From: Salinisphaera sp.
Lineage (GTDB): Bacteria > Pseudomonadota > Gammaproteobacteria > Nevskiales > Salinisphaeraceae
Reading direction: 5' to 3'
Length of the DNA: 64,000 nucleotides
Assembly: GCA_027858915.1 (NCBI GenBank)
Contig: JAQIBT010000155.1
Location: forward strand, 1 to 64,000
The position numbers were made by a program, and so were the translations under genes. The notes beneath the pieces were generated by a model. It was given only the letters and a program-made list of their open reading frames with translations, was not told the origin of the DNA and ran no database searches. Positions 26,378-36,214 of the stretch are shown one piece after another (position 1 is the first letter of the stretch; every line of letters begins with the position of its first letter).

Positions 26378-28120
26378 TCAAGTGCTCGCAGTTGTTCCCG
26401 ATACCGCGGCCAATGGACCTCTGAGTGCTTTCTTGTCGATCTTGCCGACCGGCGTCAACGGTATGGCCTTGATTACGTGGATCGCCTTGGGAACCTTGTA
26501 CGGTGCCATATGCTCGCGGCAGAACAACAGGATTTCCTGCTTGACCTGATCCTGCGGTTTTTGCTGACCAGCCGCAGACAACTCCACATAGAGGTTCACG
26601 ATGTCGTTGCCCGGCCGTTTTTCATCCGGCATGCCAATCACGGCGCAGAGCTCGATGCTTTCCAGCGCTTTGAGCGTGTTTTCCACTTCCACCGAAAAGA
26701 CCTTGTAACCGCCGACGATCAGCATGTCCTTGCTGCGGTCACAGATAGTGACGTAGCCGTCGGCATCCATTCGGGCGATGTCCCCGGTATAGAAAAATGT
26801 CTTGCCGTCGAAACGGCGCAGGGCATGGGCGCTTTCCTCTGGCAAGCCGAGATAGCCGCCGAACACCTGTGGCCCGTGGGCAATCAGTTCACCCGGCTCG
26901 TCGACCGGCATCTCGCGCTCGCCGGTTTCGGCGTCCACCACGCGTAAATCGGTTCCGGGCAGCGCCACGCCTACCGTGCCGGGCCGGGCATGGCCTTTGG
27001 GATTCATGGTGAGTACCGTACTGGTTTCGGTCAGACCATAGACCTCGCAGAATTTGCCGGCCCCGATGATGGCCTCGATCCTGGGAATGACATCGGCGGA
27101 CATCGGTCCGGCGCCCGACATCCCGACCTTGAGCCGGCTGAAGTCGACTTTCGCGAACTCGGGTTCATGCAGCAGCATCTGATAGAGCGTCGGCACATTG
27201 CCGATGAACGTGGGCGGATATTTCTGCATGGCCTTGCAGAAGCTCAGGAGATTGCGCGGGTCGGGAATCACGAGGATGCGCGCCCGCGCGCGCAGGCCCA
27301 TCAGGCAAGTGCCCAAGCCGGCCACATGAAAGTACGGAAATACCGACGCAAAGGTCTCTGTGCCGGTCTCGGAACCCATCACGACCTCGCACTGCACGGC
27401 ATTCGACTTGGCATTGCGCAGGGTCAGTTCGGCGCCCTTGGGCTTGCCCGTCGTGCCGCCCGTGTACTGGATGAGTACCACTTCATCCGGCCCGATTTCG
27501 TTGTAGACCCGCTCGTTGCCGGCCGCATTGATGGACGGCCAGAACGCCACCAGCCGAAGCTGGCGCGTCGACGGCAGAGTGAGTCTGGCCACCTTGCGCA
27601 GCAGATGCGCGAGTGCTTTCTTCCAGCCCGGCAGGAAATCGATCGGTGAACAGACGATGGCCGCTTTCAGCCCCGGCAGCTTGCCGTCGTTGGGCCCAAG
27701 GCTGGTCGCATATAGCGAATCCAGCGTGACCAGAAAACGGATGCCCGCGTCATTGATCTGGTACGCCAGTTCGGATGCAGCGAGCAAAGGCGATACCCCC
27801 GACGCCACACAACCGAGCTTGGATGCGGCCACGAGTGCGATCACGTACTGCGGCGTATTCGGCAGATGACAGCCGATCACATCACCCCGGACCGCGCCCA
27901 GTTCGCGCAACAGGTTGGCGAACCGATTGGCCCACTCATCGAGTTCGCCGTAGCTGATTGATACGCCAAGGTACTCGACGCAGGGGGCATCGGGCGCCGC
28001 CTGAGCGTGTGCCTCGACCGTGAAGGCGAGCGAATGGCTGTCCACGGGCAGCATCGAAGGCGGCGTATACGCTGCGGGCTGACCCGATATCGCCTGCGAA
28101 GACTCGGCATTGCTGGACAT
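26378..28120 (-). CDS. Long-chain acyl-CoA synthetase (FadD-like)
   Basis: The 580-residue enzyme of the AMP-binding superfamily activates a fatty acid with ATP and loads it on CoA. The phosphate-binding loop YTGGTTGKPKGAELT, the motif YGLTETST, the hinge DRSKDMLIVGGYKV and the C-terminal catalytic lysine in TPVGKIDKKALR are complete. Long-chain specificity is inferred from overall resemblance to FadD; medium-chain or aromatic acids cannot be excluded. It stands alone between ispA (convergent) and recQ (same strand, 351 bases upstream). The ATG at 28120 has a weak ribosome binding site. Confidence 0.88.
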   Translation of the reverse strand: MSSNAESSQAISGQPAAYTPPSMLPVDSHSLAFTVEAHAQAAPDAPCVEYLGVSISYGELDEWANRFANLLRELGAVRGDVIGCHLPNTPQYVIALVAASKLGCVASGVSPLLAASELAYQINDAGIRFLVTLDSLYATSLGPNDGKLPGLKAAIVCSPIDFLPGWKKALAHLLRKVARLTLPSTRQLRLVAFWPSINAAGNERVYNEIGPDEVVLIQYTGGTTGKPKGAELTLRNAKSNAVQCEVVMGSETGTETFASVFPYFHVAGLGTCLMGLRARARILVIPDPRNLLSFCKAMQKYPPTFIGNVPTLYQMLLHEPEFAKVDFSRLKVGMSGAGPMSADVIPRIEAIIGAGKFCEVYGLTETSTVLTMNPKGHARPGTVGVALPGTDLRVVDAETGEREMPVDEPGELIAHGPQVFGGYLGLPEESAHALRRFDGKTFFYTGDIARMDADGYVTICDRSKDMLIVGGYKVFSVEVENTLKALESIELCAVIGMPDEKRPGNDIVNLYVELSAAGQQKPQDQVKQEILLFCREHMAPYKVPKAIHVIKAIPLTPVGKIDKKALRGPLAAVSGTTAST

Positions 28121-28471
28121 GATTACCGACTCGCTTTTTGCCTGTATTTTTATCTTCTGAATAGATCAGATGCCGCTCGACTTGGCAAGCCCGATCCCAG
28201 TGCGTATTGACTCGCAAGCCCCGCTCACAACCTAGGAGAACCCGCCCCGCGAGCGGCGCGCTGTCGCGCATGAAACATGGGGCATGGGGCATGGTATGAC
28301 AGCAGATGCGCGGACACTGTCAAGGCCGATCAGCCATTGGTGTGCTTGCACCCGACTATGAGAGTGGCCCGCACGGTATCGGCGTGGAGTCGTTGAAGGC
28401 AGAGCCTGTGGTCTGACCTCGCATGAGAGACTTCGGAAACCCTTTGTCGGTCTCTGAAGGAGCACTGGCCG
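28121..28471. other. Intergenic region between recQ and the acyl-CoA synthetase
   Basis: No gene is evident. The stretch holds a short direct repeat GGGGCAT (28278-28292) and should include the promoter of the acyl-CoA synthetase gene, which I cannot place with confidence. Confidence 0.4.
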
Positions 28472-30385
28472 TTAATCTTCGCAGCGTGCCATCACCTGCC
28501 CGAACGGCAGCTGGTCCAGGCATCCGAATAGCGCGTGCTTGCTGAGTTTGGCCTTGGAAAGCGATGGCGATGGTATCCCGCACAGGAACCGGGCCATGGC
28601 TCGTGGATCACCCAGAAGTTGTGGATGTTCCTGGCGCAGATTTGATGCATCCGCCCACAGGGTTTCGTTGAACGTGACGCCACTGCGCGGCGGTAATGTC
28701 ATTGCCTCGCGGCCGTTGAGACACCAGGAACAATGGCCGCAGGGCGCGTGATGCTCGCCGAAGTGCGCACCCAGGATGGCGACCTGGCAGGCATTTGCCT
28801 CGATCAATGCCACCACCTGGCCCAGCCTGGCCACTTCGTTTTGTTCGCGGTGCAGCGTGCGCTCGTGCAGCTCTGCCGCCAGCGCGGTGAGATCATCCGG
28901 GCGTTTGCGAATACGATAGCGATGCCGTACGCCGGCCGCCTGCACGTCCAGCATGTTCTGCTCCCCCAGGTAATCCAGCGCCGCGATAATACGTTCGCGT
29001 GGCTCGTGCATGTCGGCCGCGGCCCTGTCCACATCCAGATCGAACCAGGTCCGGGCCTTGCGTGCATGACGCAGGATCTGGGCCAGAAACGCCCGGCGCT
29101 GACCGGAAAATTCGGCCAGAATTTCCTGCGAGGACCGCTTTGGCTGGAACCTGTAGCTGGAATAAAAAGGCGTACCTCCCTCCAGATATCCCTGCAATTC
29201 GAGATATGTCAGCAAGGTGCGTGCGACCAACTCGCGTAGATCGTGCCGCCGCGACAAGGCAGACAGGCTGACATCGAAGGCATCGTCCTGGGCGAATACA
29301 TCGCCTACGAACGAGTCCACCGCCTCTGCTGTGGGGGTATCGCCATAAACGAAATTTTCCAGCGTGTTCAGGTCGTCGGCGCAGGCAAACAGTTCGCATA
29401 CGGCATCTGCGCCGTCGCGCCCGGCCCGGCCGATCTCCTGGGCATAGTTCTCCAGGCTCTTGGGCAGGTTGTAGTGATAGACATAGCGGATGTCGGCCTT
29501 GTCGATGCCCATGCCGAACGCAATCGTTGCCACCACGATGCCGGTGTCCGATTGCATGAAACGCTCCTGCACCTCGCTGCGCCGCTGTGCGTTCATGCCG
29601 GCGTGGTAGGCCTCGGCCGGCTGGCCCGCGTCGGTCAGGCGCTGGGCGACGTTTTCTGCCGTGCGCTGCAAGGTCACGTACACAATGGCCGGGCCATCCG
29701 GACGTTCGCGCAACCGTTCGATGAGTTGGCCGTCGCGTTGCTGCGGCGTAGTCGGCGTCAATAGAAGCCGCAGGTTCGGCCGGTAGAACGGCATGCGTAC
29801 CGCGCAATCGCGGTCGATCTCGAACACCTGGCAGATATCGTCGAGCACTTTCGGCGTTGCAGTGGCCGTCAACGCCAGCAGGCATTCGGCGTTCGCGGCC
29901 TTGGCAAATCCAGCCAGCTTGAGATAATCCGGCCGAAAGTTGTGCCCCCACTCCGAGATACAGTGCGCCTCGTCCACCGCAAACAGCGATACCCGCAGTT
30001 GCGAAAGCACCTGGCGAAACCGCTCGTTGTTGAAGCGTTCCGGTGCGACGTACAGCAGTCGCAATTCCCCGGAGCGCGCCCGCTCCATCGCGTCGCGGTA
30101 GCCTTCGGCGTCGAGGGTTGAATCCAGGCGCTGCGCGGCAATGCCGCGGGCAGCGAGCGCGTCGATCTGATTCTTCATCAACGCGATCAGCGGCGAGACC
30201 ACTATGGTAATACCCGGCAACGCCAGCGCCGGCAACTGGTAACACAACGATTTGCCGCCGCCGGTCGGGAACACCGCAGCCGCCGAACGCCCGGCCAGCA
30301 GATGGTCGACCACCTCACGTTGCCCAGGCTTGAAGCGGTCGTAGCCAAAGTGCTCGGCGAGCAACGTCGCGGTCTGATCCGGCAT
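28472..30385 (-). CDS. RecQ-family ATP-dependent DNA helicase
   Basis: The 637-residue protein has a complete RecQ core: RFKPGQREVVDHLL, Walker A TGGGKS, DEAHC in motif II, the aromatic-rich loop CISEWGHNFRPDY, motif V/VI with VVATIAFGMGIDKADIR and EIGRAGRDG. The zinc-binding module is reduced and lies late, with CGHCSWC near residue 545, and no HRDC domain follows the winged-helix region. This layout matches shorter RecQ-like proteins and not E. coli RecQ exactly. It unwinds 3'-5' at forks and recombination intermediates. GGGAG precedes the ATG. A DUF5062 gene lies 190 bases upstream on the same strand. Confidence 0.92.
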   Translation of the reverse strand: MPDQTATLLAEHFGYDRFKPGQREVVDHLLAGRSAAAVFPTGGGKSLCYQLPALALPGITIVVSPLIALMKNQIDALAARGIAAQRLDSTLDAEGYRDAMERARSGELRLLYVAPERFNNERFRQVLSQLRVSLFAVDEAHCISEWGHNFRPDYLKLAGFAKAANAECLLALTATATPKVLDDICQVFEIDRDCAVRMPFYRPNLRLLLTPTTPQQRDGQLIERLRERPDGPAIVYVTLQRTAENVAQRLTDAGQPAEAYHAGMNAQRRSEVQERFMQSDTGIVVATIAFGMGIDKADIRYVYHYNLPKSLENYAQEIGRAGRDGADAVCELFACADDLNTLENFVYGDTPTAEAVDSFVGDVFAQDDAFDVSLSALSRRHDLRELVARTLLTYLELQGYLEGGTPFYSSYRFQPKRSSQEILAEFSGQRRAFLAQILRHARKARTWFDLDVDRAAADMHEPRERIIAALDYLGEQNMLDVQAAGVRHRYRIRKRPDDLTALAAELHERTLHREQNEVARLGQVVALIEANACQVAILGAHFGEHHAPCGHCSWCLNGREAMTLPPRSGVTFNETLWADASNLRQEHPQLLGDPRAMARFLCGIPSPSLSKAKLSKHALFGCLDQLPFGQVMARCED

Positions 30386-30574
30386 GGTGTCTCCCTTGGG
30401 AACCTCTGATTGGATCCTCGCGGTCGCGCCGGAGTGCTTTGCGCGTGGCTAGCAAGGAATGGCGACCGCACAGCCCCATTGGCGTTCAGAAAACCGTACC
30501 ACGACTCTCTTTTCTCTTCGACGGCGCATTGCCAGGCTCATCGCCATGCCAACACGTAGGCCCGGCTTCCTCTC

Positions 30575-30808
30575 TTATTGCCTGGACGCCCACATCGCCA
30601 GCCGATGCTGGATGGCTTTTTGCGATACCTGCTCTTCGGGCAGTGGCTGAATGACACCGTCGTGCACAAAAAGCCGGTAGATATATTCCAGCTTGGCGGT
30701 CGCCGAATCGGTCGCCTCGAATTCAACCACACCGCGTTTCTCGCCGTACTCCACGCCGAGCGCGATCGCTTTCTTGACGAGCTCTTTTTCGTTCTTGAGT
30801 TTTTTCAT
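30575..30808 (-). CDS. DUF5062-like small protein
   Basis: The 77-residue product begins MKKLKNEKELVKKA and contains KLEYIYRLFVHDGVIQPLP, which matches my memory of the DUF5062 family from Vibrio and other gammaproteobacteria. No function is known. It looks helical, soluble and highly charged. The ATG at 30808 was preferred over one two codons earlier because GGGGA then lies seven bases upstream; for the earlier ATG it would be almost adjacent. It diverges from the aldo/keto reductase gene. Confidence 0.75.
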   Translation of the reverse strand: MKKLKNEKELVKKAIALGVEYGEKRGVVEFEATDSATAKLEYIYRLFVHDGVIQPLPEEQVSQKAIQHRLAMWASRQ

Positions 30809-31084
30809 CCGCATGTCCCCGCGTCGAGATGTTCATGATTCTGGAAGACGTCCCATCACTCGCGACGGCATCCGATACTACGCTATACGATGACGCCAAT
30901 ATCAAATGCGGTCGGCTGAATCGCCTGGAGTTGAGCTGCCGTCAGATCACCGCGCTTGTCGCTCTTGGTGAGGTCCACGGTATATTGTGCCGGCAATCAT
31001 CGAATAGTGGCCGGCGGCGATTCAGCCCGAATCAGAATTGGCGCGTCCAAACGCAGCGGCCCGCTTGTAGAGAGGAAAAACGTC

Positions 31085-32113
31085 ATGTCTTATACACCGT
31101 CCGACAACCGTTACGAATCAATGGTCTATCGCCGATGCGGTCGCTCCGGCCTGAAACTGCCAGTGGTCTCGCTTGGTCTGTGGCATAACTTCGGCGAAGA
31201 CACGCCGCACGAGACCAAGCGCGACATCTGTCGAGCCGCATTTGATCAGGGCATCACCCACTTTGATCTGGCCAACAATTATGGGCCGCCTGGGGGCTCC
31301 GCCGAAGAAGCCTTCGGCCAGATCCTGCGCACCGATTTCGCTGGCTATCGCGATGAACTGGTCATTTCGTCCAAGGCCGGTTACGACATGTGGCCCGGAC
31401 CGTACGGCAACTGGGGCAGTCGCAAGTACCTGATCGCGTCATGCGACCAGTCGCTCAAGCGGCTCGGCGTAGATTATGTGGATATCTTCTATTCCCATCG
31501 CGTGGATCCCGAAACGCCGCTGGAGGAGACGATGGGCGCGCTCGACAGCCTGGTTCGCCAAGGCAAGGCCCTGTATGTCGGCATCTCTTCCTATAACTCG
31601 CAGCGCACGCGGGAAGCCGCAGCGATCCTCGACGAACTCGGCACGCCCTGTCTGATTCATCAGCCGAGCTACAACATGCTCAACCGCTGGGTCGAGCAGG
31701 ACGGCCTGGCCGATACGCTGGCCGACATTGGTATGGGGGCAATCGCGTTCACGCCTCTGGCCCAGGGCATGCTGACATCGAAATATCTGAACGGCATCCC
31801 AGAAGACTCGCGGGCCACACAAGATAAGTCACTCGATCCGAGCATGCTGTCCAAGCGCGCGGTATCGCATCTCAACAAGCTGAATGATATCGCCCAGCAA
31901 CGAGGCCAGACGCTGGCCCAGATGGCGATCGCCTGGGTGCTGCGCGACGAACGCATCACCTCTGCGCTGATTGGCGCCTCGCGTGCCGAGCAGGTGATCG
32001 ACTGCGCCAAGGCGGCGAGCCATCTGTCGTTCACTACCGAAGAACTGGACGAGATCGATACCCACGCCACCGACGAGGACATAAACCTCTGGGCGGCCTC
32101 GAGTAACGCCTGA
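31085..32113 (+). CDS. Aldo/keto reductase, YghZ/Gpr-like
   Basis: This 342-residue NADPH-dependent reductase belongs to the AKR14-type group of E. coli YghZ, which reduces L-glyceraldehyde 3-phosphate and methylglyoxal. The active-site tyrosine lies in FDLANNYGPPGGSAEE, the lysine in ISSKAGYDMWPGPYG, and the histidine in FYSHRVDPETPLEETM. The ending GASRAEQVIDC is the cofactor phosphate site. YRRCGRSGLKLP at the N-terminus is very typical. GAGAGGAAAAA precedes the chosen ATG at 31085; an upstream extension has no such site. The gene stands alone, and a detoxification role is inferred. Confidence 0.93.
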   Translation: MSYTPSDNRYESMVYRRCGRSGLKLPVVSLGLWHNFGEDTPHETKRDICRAAFDQGITHFDLANNYGPPGGSAEEAFGQILRTDFAGYRDELVISSKAGYDMWPGPYGNWGSRKYLIASCDQSLKRLGVDYVDIFYSHRVDPETPLEETMGALDSLVRQGKALYVGISSYNSQRTREAAAILDELGTPCLIHQPSYNMLNRWVEQDGLADTLADIGMGAIAFTPLAQGMLTSKYLNGIPEDSRATQDKSLDPSMLSKRAVSHLNKLNDIAQQRGQTLAQMAIAWVLRDERITSALIGASRAEQVIDCAKAASHLSFTTEELDEIDTHATDEDINLWAASSNA

Positions 32114-32546
32114 TCGAACCAGAGGTTGTGGCGTTCAACCGACGCGGTGGCGGCGCGAATGAGCTTTTGCGGCGTCGCCCCTGACTTATAGCGATTTCCC
32201 TCGGCAACTTACAAGATACGAGGTCATCTTCGTACTTTCCGTTGGATCTACTGGGACACACAACCCGATCCGCTGTGGTGAAACGTTTCTTGGCGGACAC
32301 CAGATATGAAGGCGCGGACGACAAACACTGCCATCCGCGTCCTCATATTTCCGAACTGACTAGCCGTCAAGTGGGTTTGGTACCAATAAGTTAACCGACT
32401 CGACGACCCTGCGTGCATGCACGCCTTTTGCATCAGCTGGCTTGATTTCGCTGTCAGGCCGGTTTACCGAGCAACTGACTTCGGCGAACGCCGTTTTCTC
32501 CGCACCGTCGTTTCGGAGTCGCCTCGAGACGCGCGGTTAGCGATCT
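32114..32546. other. Intergenic region with an imperfect hairpin
   Basis: No gene is seen in 433 bases. An imperfect inverted repeat at 32304-32348 (ATATGAAGGCGCGGACG against CCATCCGCGTCCTCATAT) could form a 17-bp stem and may be a bidirectional terminator for the aldo/keto reductase and ytoQ genes, which converge here. Confidence 0.45.
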
Positions 32547-33014
32547 CTATTTCTTGGCGATCACGTATTCGAGCACGTCGACGACCTGCTCAGGTGTCTG
32601 CGCCCATCCCATGGCGGATGCGTCGACTTCCTTGAGCGCATGCACGATGTCATCACCGTGCAGGGTGATATACGGCCGCCCGAGCGCGGCGCAGTAGCCT
32701 GCATCGAACGCCGCGTTCCACTGTTTGTACTGATCGCCGAAGCGGATGACTGCCATATCGCAGTTCTTGATCAACGTCTGGGTGCGGATGCCGTTGATTT
32801 TCGACGACTGATGATCGCGCCAGAATCCGACATCCGGTTTGCCAAGCATGTCGCCGGCCGCATCACTGGCCGGATGATCGGTCACTGGCGAGACAAACTG
32901 CACCGGCAGATCGCGTGCCTCAGCACCCTGCTCGATCTGGTCGCGCCAATCGGTATGGATCTCGCCGGACAGATAGATCGTCCAGATGCGGCTGGCAGTC
33001 GTGTTGTTATTCAT
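32547..33014 (-). CDS. ytoQ: YtoQ family protein
   Basis: The 155-residue protein matches the YtoQ family, recognised by WTIYLSGEIHTDWRDQI near the start, then VSPVTDHPASD, KPDVGFWRDHQSSKINGIRT and CDMAVIRFGDQYKQWNAAFDAGYCAALG. The fold resembles nucleoside 2-deoxyribosyltransferase-like or TIR-like hydrolases: the GDQYKQWNAAFDAGYA block with a conserved aspartate is the sort of active-site helix seen there. No substrate is known. It is alone and convergent with the aldo/keto reductase gene. The IS4-family element lies just upstream of its promoter region. Confidence 0.85.
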   Translation of the reverse strand: MNNNTTASRIWTIYLSGEIHTDWRDQIEQGAEARDLPVQFVSPVTDHPASDAAGDMLGKPDVGFWRDHQSSKINGIRTQTLIKNCDMAVIRFGDQYKQWNAAFDAGYCAALGRPYITLHGDDIVHALKEVDASAMGWAQTPEQVVDVLEYVIAKK

Positions 33015-33079
33015 GTTTATCCAAATTACTGATTAATAAAATCATTCCAGCCGTGCGTGTCTATTCAAGCCGGAATTCT

Positions 33080-33090
33080 GGGACAGTGTG
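33080..33090. repeat. Target site duplication, left copy
   Basis: GGGACAGTGTG directly abuts the left inverted repeat of the IS4-family element. The identical 11 bases directly follow the right end. Confidence 0.85.
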
Positions 33091-34584
33091 CAATGGCACT
33101 ACCTTTATAGCCAAGTCTTTTAAAATCATAGGGATGAGTTGGGCTGAGAGCCTTGTCAGTCGTATCATCTGGGTACGACACCAAAGACAACAGACAAGGA
33201 TCAGCCCGCGTGCAGGATACCAAAAAGACACGGCAGCCGATCTGGCGTATGGCCTGGCGGCATGTCGTCCACACCGTCCATGATCAATTAGCCGGCCTGC
33301 TGTCGCGTGAGACGCTGGCCAACCGCGCAGCCACATACGGTGGCGGGCACCGATCGCGGATCTATCCGCCGTTGACCACGCTGGGTCTGTTTATCGAGCA
33401 AGCTCTGGGCTTCGATGCGACTTGCCAGGCCGCTACAGGCTGGGCTCTGGGAGCGCGCACGGCCCAGGGGCTGTCGCCCAACAGCATGAATACCGGCCCT
33501 TACTGCAAGGCGCGTCAGCGCCTGCCGTTGGCGTTGGTCGATCAGCTCAATCAGGACGTAGCGACGGCTGCCGAGACGGCAGTCGATCCGCCGGGGCGCG
33601 AAGGCCGTACCCTCTTGATCGACGGCACGACCGTGTCGATGTCGGATACGCCTGAACTGCAACAGGCATTCCCTCAGAACCGCCAACAAAAGCCGGGCGT
33701 CGGGTTTCCTCAGGCTCGTATTGTCGGGATGATCTCGCTATCAAGCGCCTGTGTTCTCCATTGGCGGGTGAGTGCCTGCAAGGGGCCGCACACTCATGAG
33801 TCGCAGCAGTTATGGGCATTGCTCGAGCATGTACGACCCGGTGATACCGTCGTGGCGGATCGAGCGTACGCCTCGTATTTCTTATTGGCGGCGCTGACTC
33901 AGCGCGGCGCGTCTTTTGTCATTCGCCAACACCAGCGTCGACGCTCGAATCTGGCCAAGGCGCGTCGTCTGGGCGCGGCGGATCATCAGGTGTCGTGGGC
34001 TAAACCTCAGCGGCCCCCGTGGATGGGATATTCGACGTATCGTCAGTTGCCCGACACGCTCACGGTCCGTGAAGTCAGTGATCAGCGACTCACGGTCACG
34101 ACCAACGAGACCGATCCAGAGACCCGATCAGCGCGTCAGATTATCCGCCAGTATCGTCAACGCTGGCATATTGAACTGGATTTCCGAGCGATCAAGTGCG
34201 TCATGGATATGACCGTCCTGCGCTGTCAATCGCCGGCCATGGCAATCAAGGAAATCGCTGTTCATCTGCTGGCCTACAATCTCGTGCGCGCCACCATGGC
34301 CCACGCCACCGGCGCACAATCCTCAGTCCGCGAATTCAGTTTTTCCGGCGCGCGACGCGCGGTGACTGACTTTCAGGCGCAACGACGTCACAACCCGCAC
34401 GCCTCGTTTCACCGGGCATTACGTCAGCTGTATCAACGCGTGATCGTTGATGTGCTCCCATCGCGCCCCGATCGCGTTGAACCCCGTGCGAACAAACGGC
34501 GACCCAAGCAGCAGCGCTATCTCAACCAACCTCGCTACCTCGCCCGGCAAGCGTTGCGGGCGGCAGCTTAAGGTAGTGCCATTG
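33091..34584 (+). mobile_element. Complete IS4-family insertion sequence
   Basis: The element is 1494 bp long. Its 15-base terminal inverted repeats CAATGGCACTACCTT (33091-33105 and, reversed, 34570-34584) are perfect, and 11-base direct repeats flank it. It holds a single intact transposase gene. The perfect ends, the unbroken gene and the identical target duplications suggest a fairly recent insertion. It went into the space between ytoQ and the DUF4139 gene and does not appear to break a gene. Confidence 0.92.
33210..34571 (+). CDS. IS4-family DDE transposase
   Basis: The roughly 453-residue product carries the IS4 DDE catalytic residues: the first aspartate in TLLIDGTTVSMSD, the second in VVADRAYASY, and the glutamate in the YRQRWHIELDFRAIK signature (Y-2-R-3-E-6-K). 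The conserved glycine-rich N-terminal block RSRIYPPLTTLGLF is also typical. It catalyses cut-and-paste movement of the element. The GTG at 33210, with AAGGATC upstream, was chosen as the start; a TTG at 33153 is an alternative. The stop codon lies inside the right inverted repeat. Confidence 0.93.
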   Translation: MQDTKKTRQPIWRMAWRHVVHTVHDQLAGLLSRETLANRAATYGGGHRSRIYPPLTTLGLFIEQALGFDATCQAATGWALGARTAQGLSPNSMNTGPYCKARQRLPLALVDQLNQDVATAAETAVDPPGREGRTLLIDGTTVSMSDTPELQQAFPQNRQQKPGVGFPQARIVGMISLSSACVLHWRVSACKGPHTHESQQLWALLEHVRPGDTVVADRAYASYFLLAALTQRGASFVIRQHQRRRSNLAKARRLGAADHQVSWAKPQRPPWMGYSTYRQLPDTLTVREVSDQRLTVTTNETDPETRSARQIIRQYRQRWHIELDFRAIKCVMDMTVLRCQSPAMAIKEIAVHLLAYNLVRATMAHATGAQSSVREFSFSGARRAVTDFQAQRRHNPHASFHRALRQLYQRVIVDVLPSRPDRVEPRANKRRPKQQRYLNQPRYLARQALRAAA

Positions 34585-34595
34585 GGGACAGTGTG
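34585..34595. repeat. Target site duplication, right copy
   Basis: GGGACAGTGTG, identical to 33080-33090, follows the right inverted repeat. Nothing further was recognised in 34596-34813. Confidence 0.85.
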
Positions 34596-34813
34596 CTTAT
34601 CATTTCGCTCAAAAATTCGGAGCGGCATTAGAGATAAATGCGTTGCTCCAGCAACTGCAAACCCCTTCTACTCCAAGCGACTCTTGAGCACGCAGACAGA
34701 TCTGTCTTCGTACGATTCCGTTCGATCTACCAAGGTCTCTCGCCGGCGCTCGCTACCGCTGTATCGATCATCAAACACGAAAATCGATGATAAAACGCCT
34801 TGCAGCAGCCTGA

Positions 34814-36214
34814 CTACGGCCGAGCCGGCAGGTTCAAGGTGTAAATCAGACTGTTCTGACCGCCCGCCGGCACGGTGATATTCCAAGCAGGCTGAGTAGC
34901 CGTTCCGCCGGTCGTCCTGGGCGCGTCGTCGGCCAGTGTTGCGCCATTGGGCAGGTTTTCAGACACCTCGACAGTGTGACTTTTCTTGCCAACGTTATAG
35001 AGCGTGATCTTGACCGTACGACTTGGACTCTTGGCGTCGGCGGTCGACTGGTCGACGATCTGATGTGTGCCGGTGATATCGAAGGCCTGGCCGAGCGATA
35101 ACTCGACCGGCGCGTTCTTTGGCGTATCACCGATCTGGCTGGCGCCCATCAGCTGGGCATCGCCGCTGGCGTCGTAGACACGGATCGCCCCGGCCGGCAG
35201 CGGCGCATCGCTGTGGTTAGTGAAAGATAATTGCACGTCGGCGTGGCTACGCGTCTTGCCGGTATCGGACAACGCATAGTGATTGAAGCGATATTCGCGC
35301 TGGGCCTTGAACGACGTCGGCTTGATCAGAGCCACCGCCTGAGTGATGCCAGCTGGCACATGCAGTCCGCCGGACAAGGGATACCGATAGACCGCACCGC
35401 TGGCCTGCGGCGAGCCAACCGCATCGCTCGCGGCCTTGGCGCGCGCCATCATCATCGGGCGCGGGCCGTGGCCGCCGCCGGCGCGGGATACGTCGCCGGC
35501 GACCAGCCACGCCTTGTCAGCGTTCAACGCAGCGTTGCCGCTGTTGTCGATCACGGCATTTGCCTGCAGCGCCAGCGTGCCTGTTATCGGATCAAAACGT
35601 CCGGTATAGCTGGCCTGCCAGCTGGGGGCCGCTATCTGGTAAGCGGCGGTGATTTTCTTCTGACCTGCGCTATCGCTGCGCAGTTGCAGGCGCAGCCGCG
35701 ATTGCGCCAGATCGGGGCTATGGCTGTCGTCGAGTGCCCAGCTGATCTGGGTCGGCGAGCCGGCTGTGATGCGTTGCATGCGGCCATTCACTCGGACATA
35801 GGCCGTATCTGCGTTGACACTCATCAGCGTGCCCTGCCGAGCCTGGCCGTCGTTGTCCGACAACGTCACGGAGTGACCGATTCGGGCAGAAAGCGGGTCG
35901 CTACCCGGGCGGCCGTTGCCAGACATCTGGAAGCCGATCAACTGCATGCCCTGGCCGGCGACCCACAGACTATCGGCATCGACCGCGCCTGCTGCCGGCC
36001 AATCGACGGTTTGCGTGCCCTTGGCGAGATCCAGCCTGCGGCTGTTCTGCACCACCGCCGCGCCTTGGCTGTACAGCGTGATCGCGTCTACCGCGCCGGG
36101 TACGTTATCGGCGTTGGCTGACGATTGGCTTTGCGCGGCAGCAGTTACTGGCAGCGCGATAGACAGAGCGGTCACGCCGGCCACGCAGCAGGCAGCATGG
36201 AAATTCGAGTTCAT
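34814..36214 (-). CDS. DUF4139 domain exported protein
   Basis: The 466-residue protein has a signal peptide (cleavage likely after the AAAQS region near residue 28) and a DUF4139 domain over most of its length, visible as ITLYSQGAAVVQNSRRLDL, then AAYQIAAPSWQASYTGRFD, YRFNHYALSD and the closing ITVPAGGQNSLIYTLNLP. DUF4139 proteins are mainly beta-sheet and predicted to lie in the periplasm or outer membrane; the function is not known. Its ATG overlaps the ampG stop codon by four bases (ATGA), so the two are coupled, and a role linked to cell-wall recycling is a fair guess. Confidence 0.88.
   Translation of the reverse strand: MNSNFHAACCVAGVTALSIALPVTAAAQSQSSANADNVPGAVDAITLYSQGAAVVQNSRRLDLAKGTQTVDWPAAGAVDADSLWVAGQGMQLIGFQMSGNGRPGSDPLSARIGHSVTLSDNDGQARQGTLMSVNADTAYVRVNGRMQRITAGSPTQISWALDDSHSPDLAQSRLRLQLRSDSAGQKKITAAYQIAAPSWQASYTGRFDPITGTLALQANAVIDNSGNAALNADKAWLVAGDVSRAGGGHGPRPMMMARAKAASDAVGSPQASGAVYRYPLSGGLHVPAGITQAVALIKPTSFKAQREYRFNHYALSDTGKTRSHADVQLSFTNHSDAPLPAGAIRVYDASGDAQLMGASQIGDTPKNAPVELSLGQAFDITGTHQIVDQSTADAKSPSRTVKITLYNVGKKSHTVEVSENLPNGATLADDAPRTTGGTATQPAWNITVPAGGQNSLIYTLNLPARP

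Noticed and set aside
28278-28292. Tandem GGGGCAT units
   Set aside because: Only two units; too short to be a repeat array or regulatory element on this evidence.
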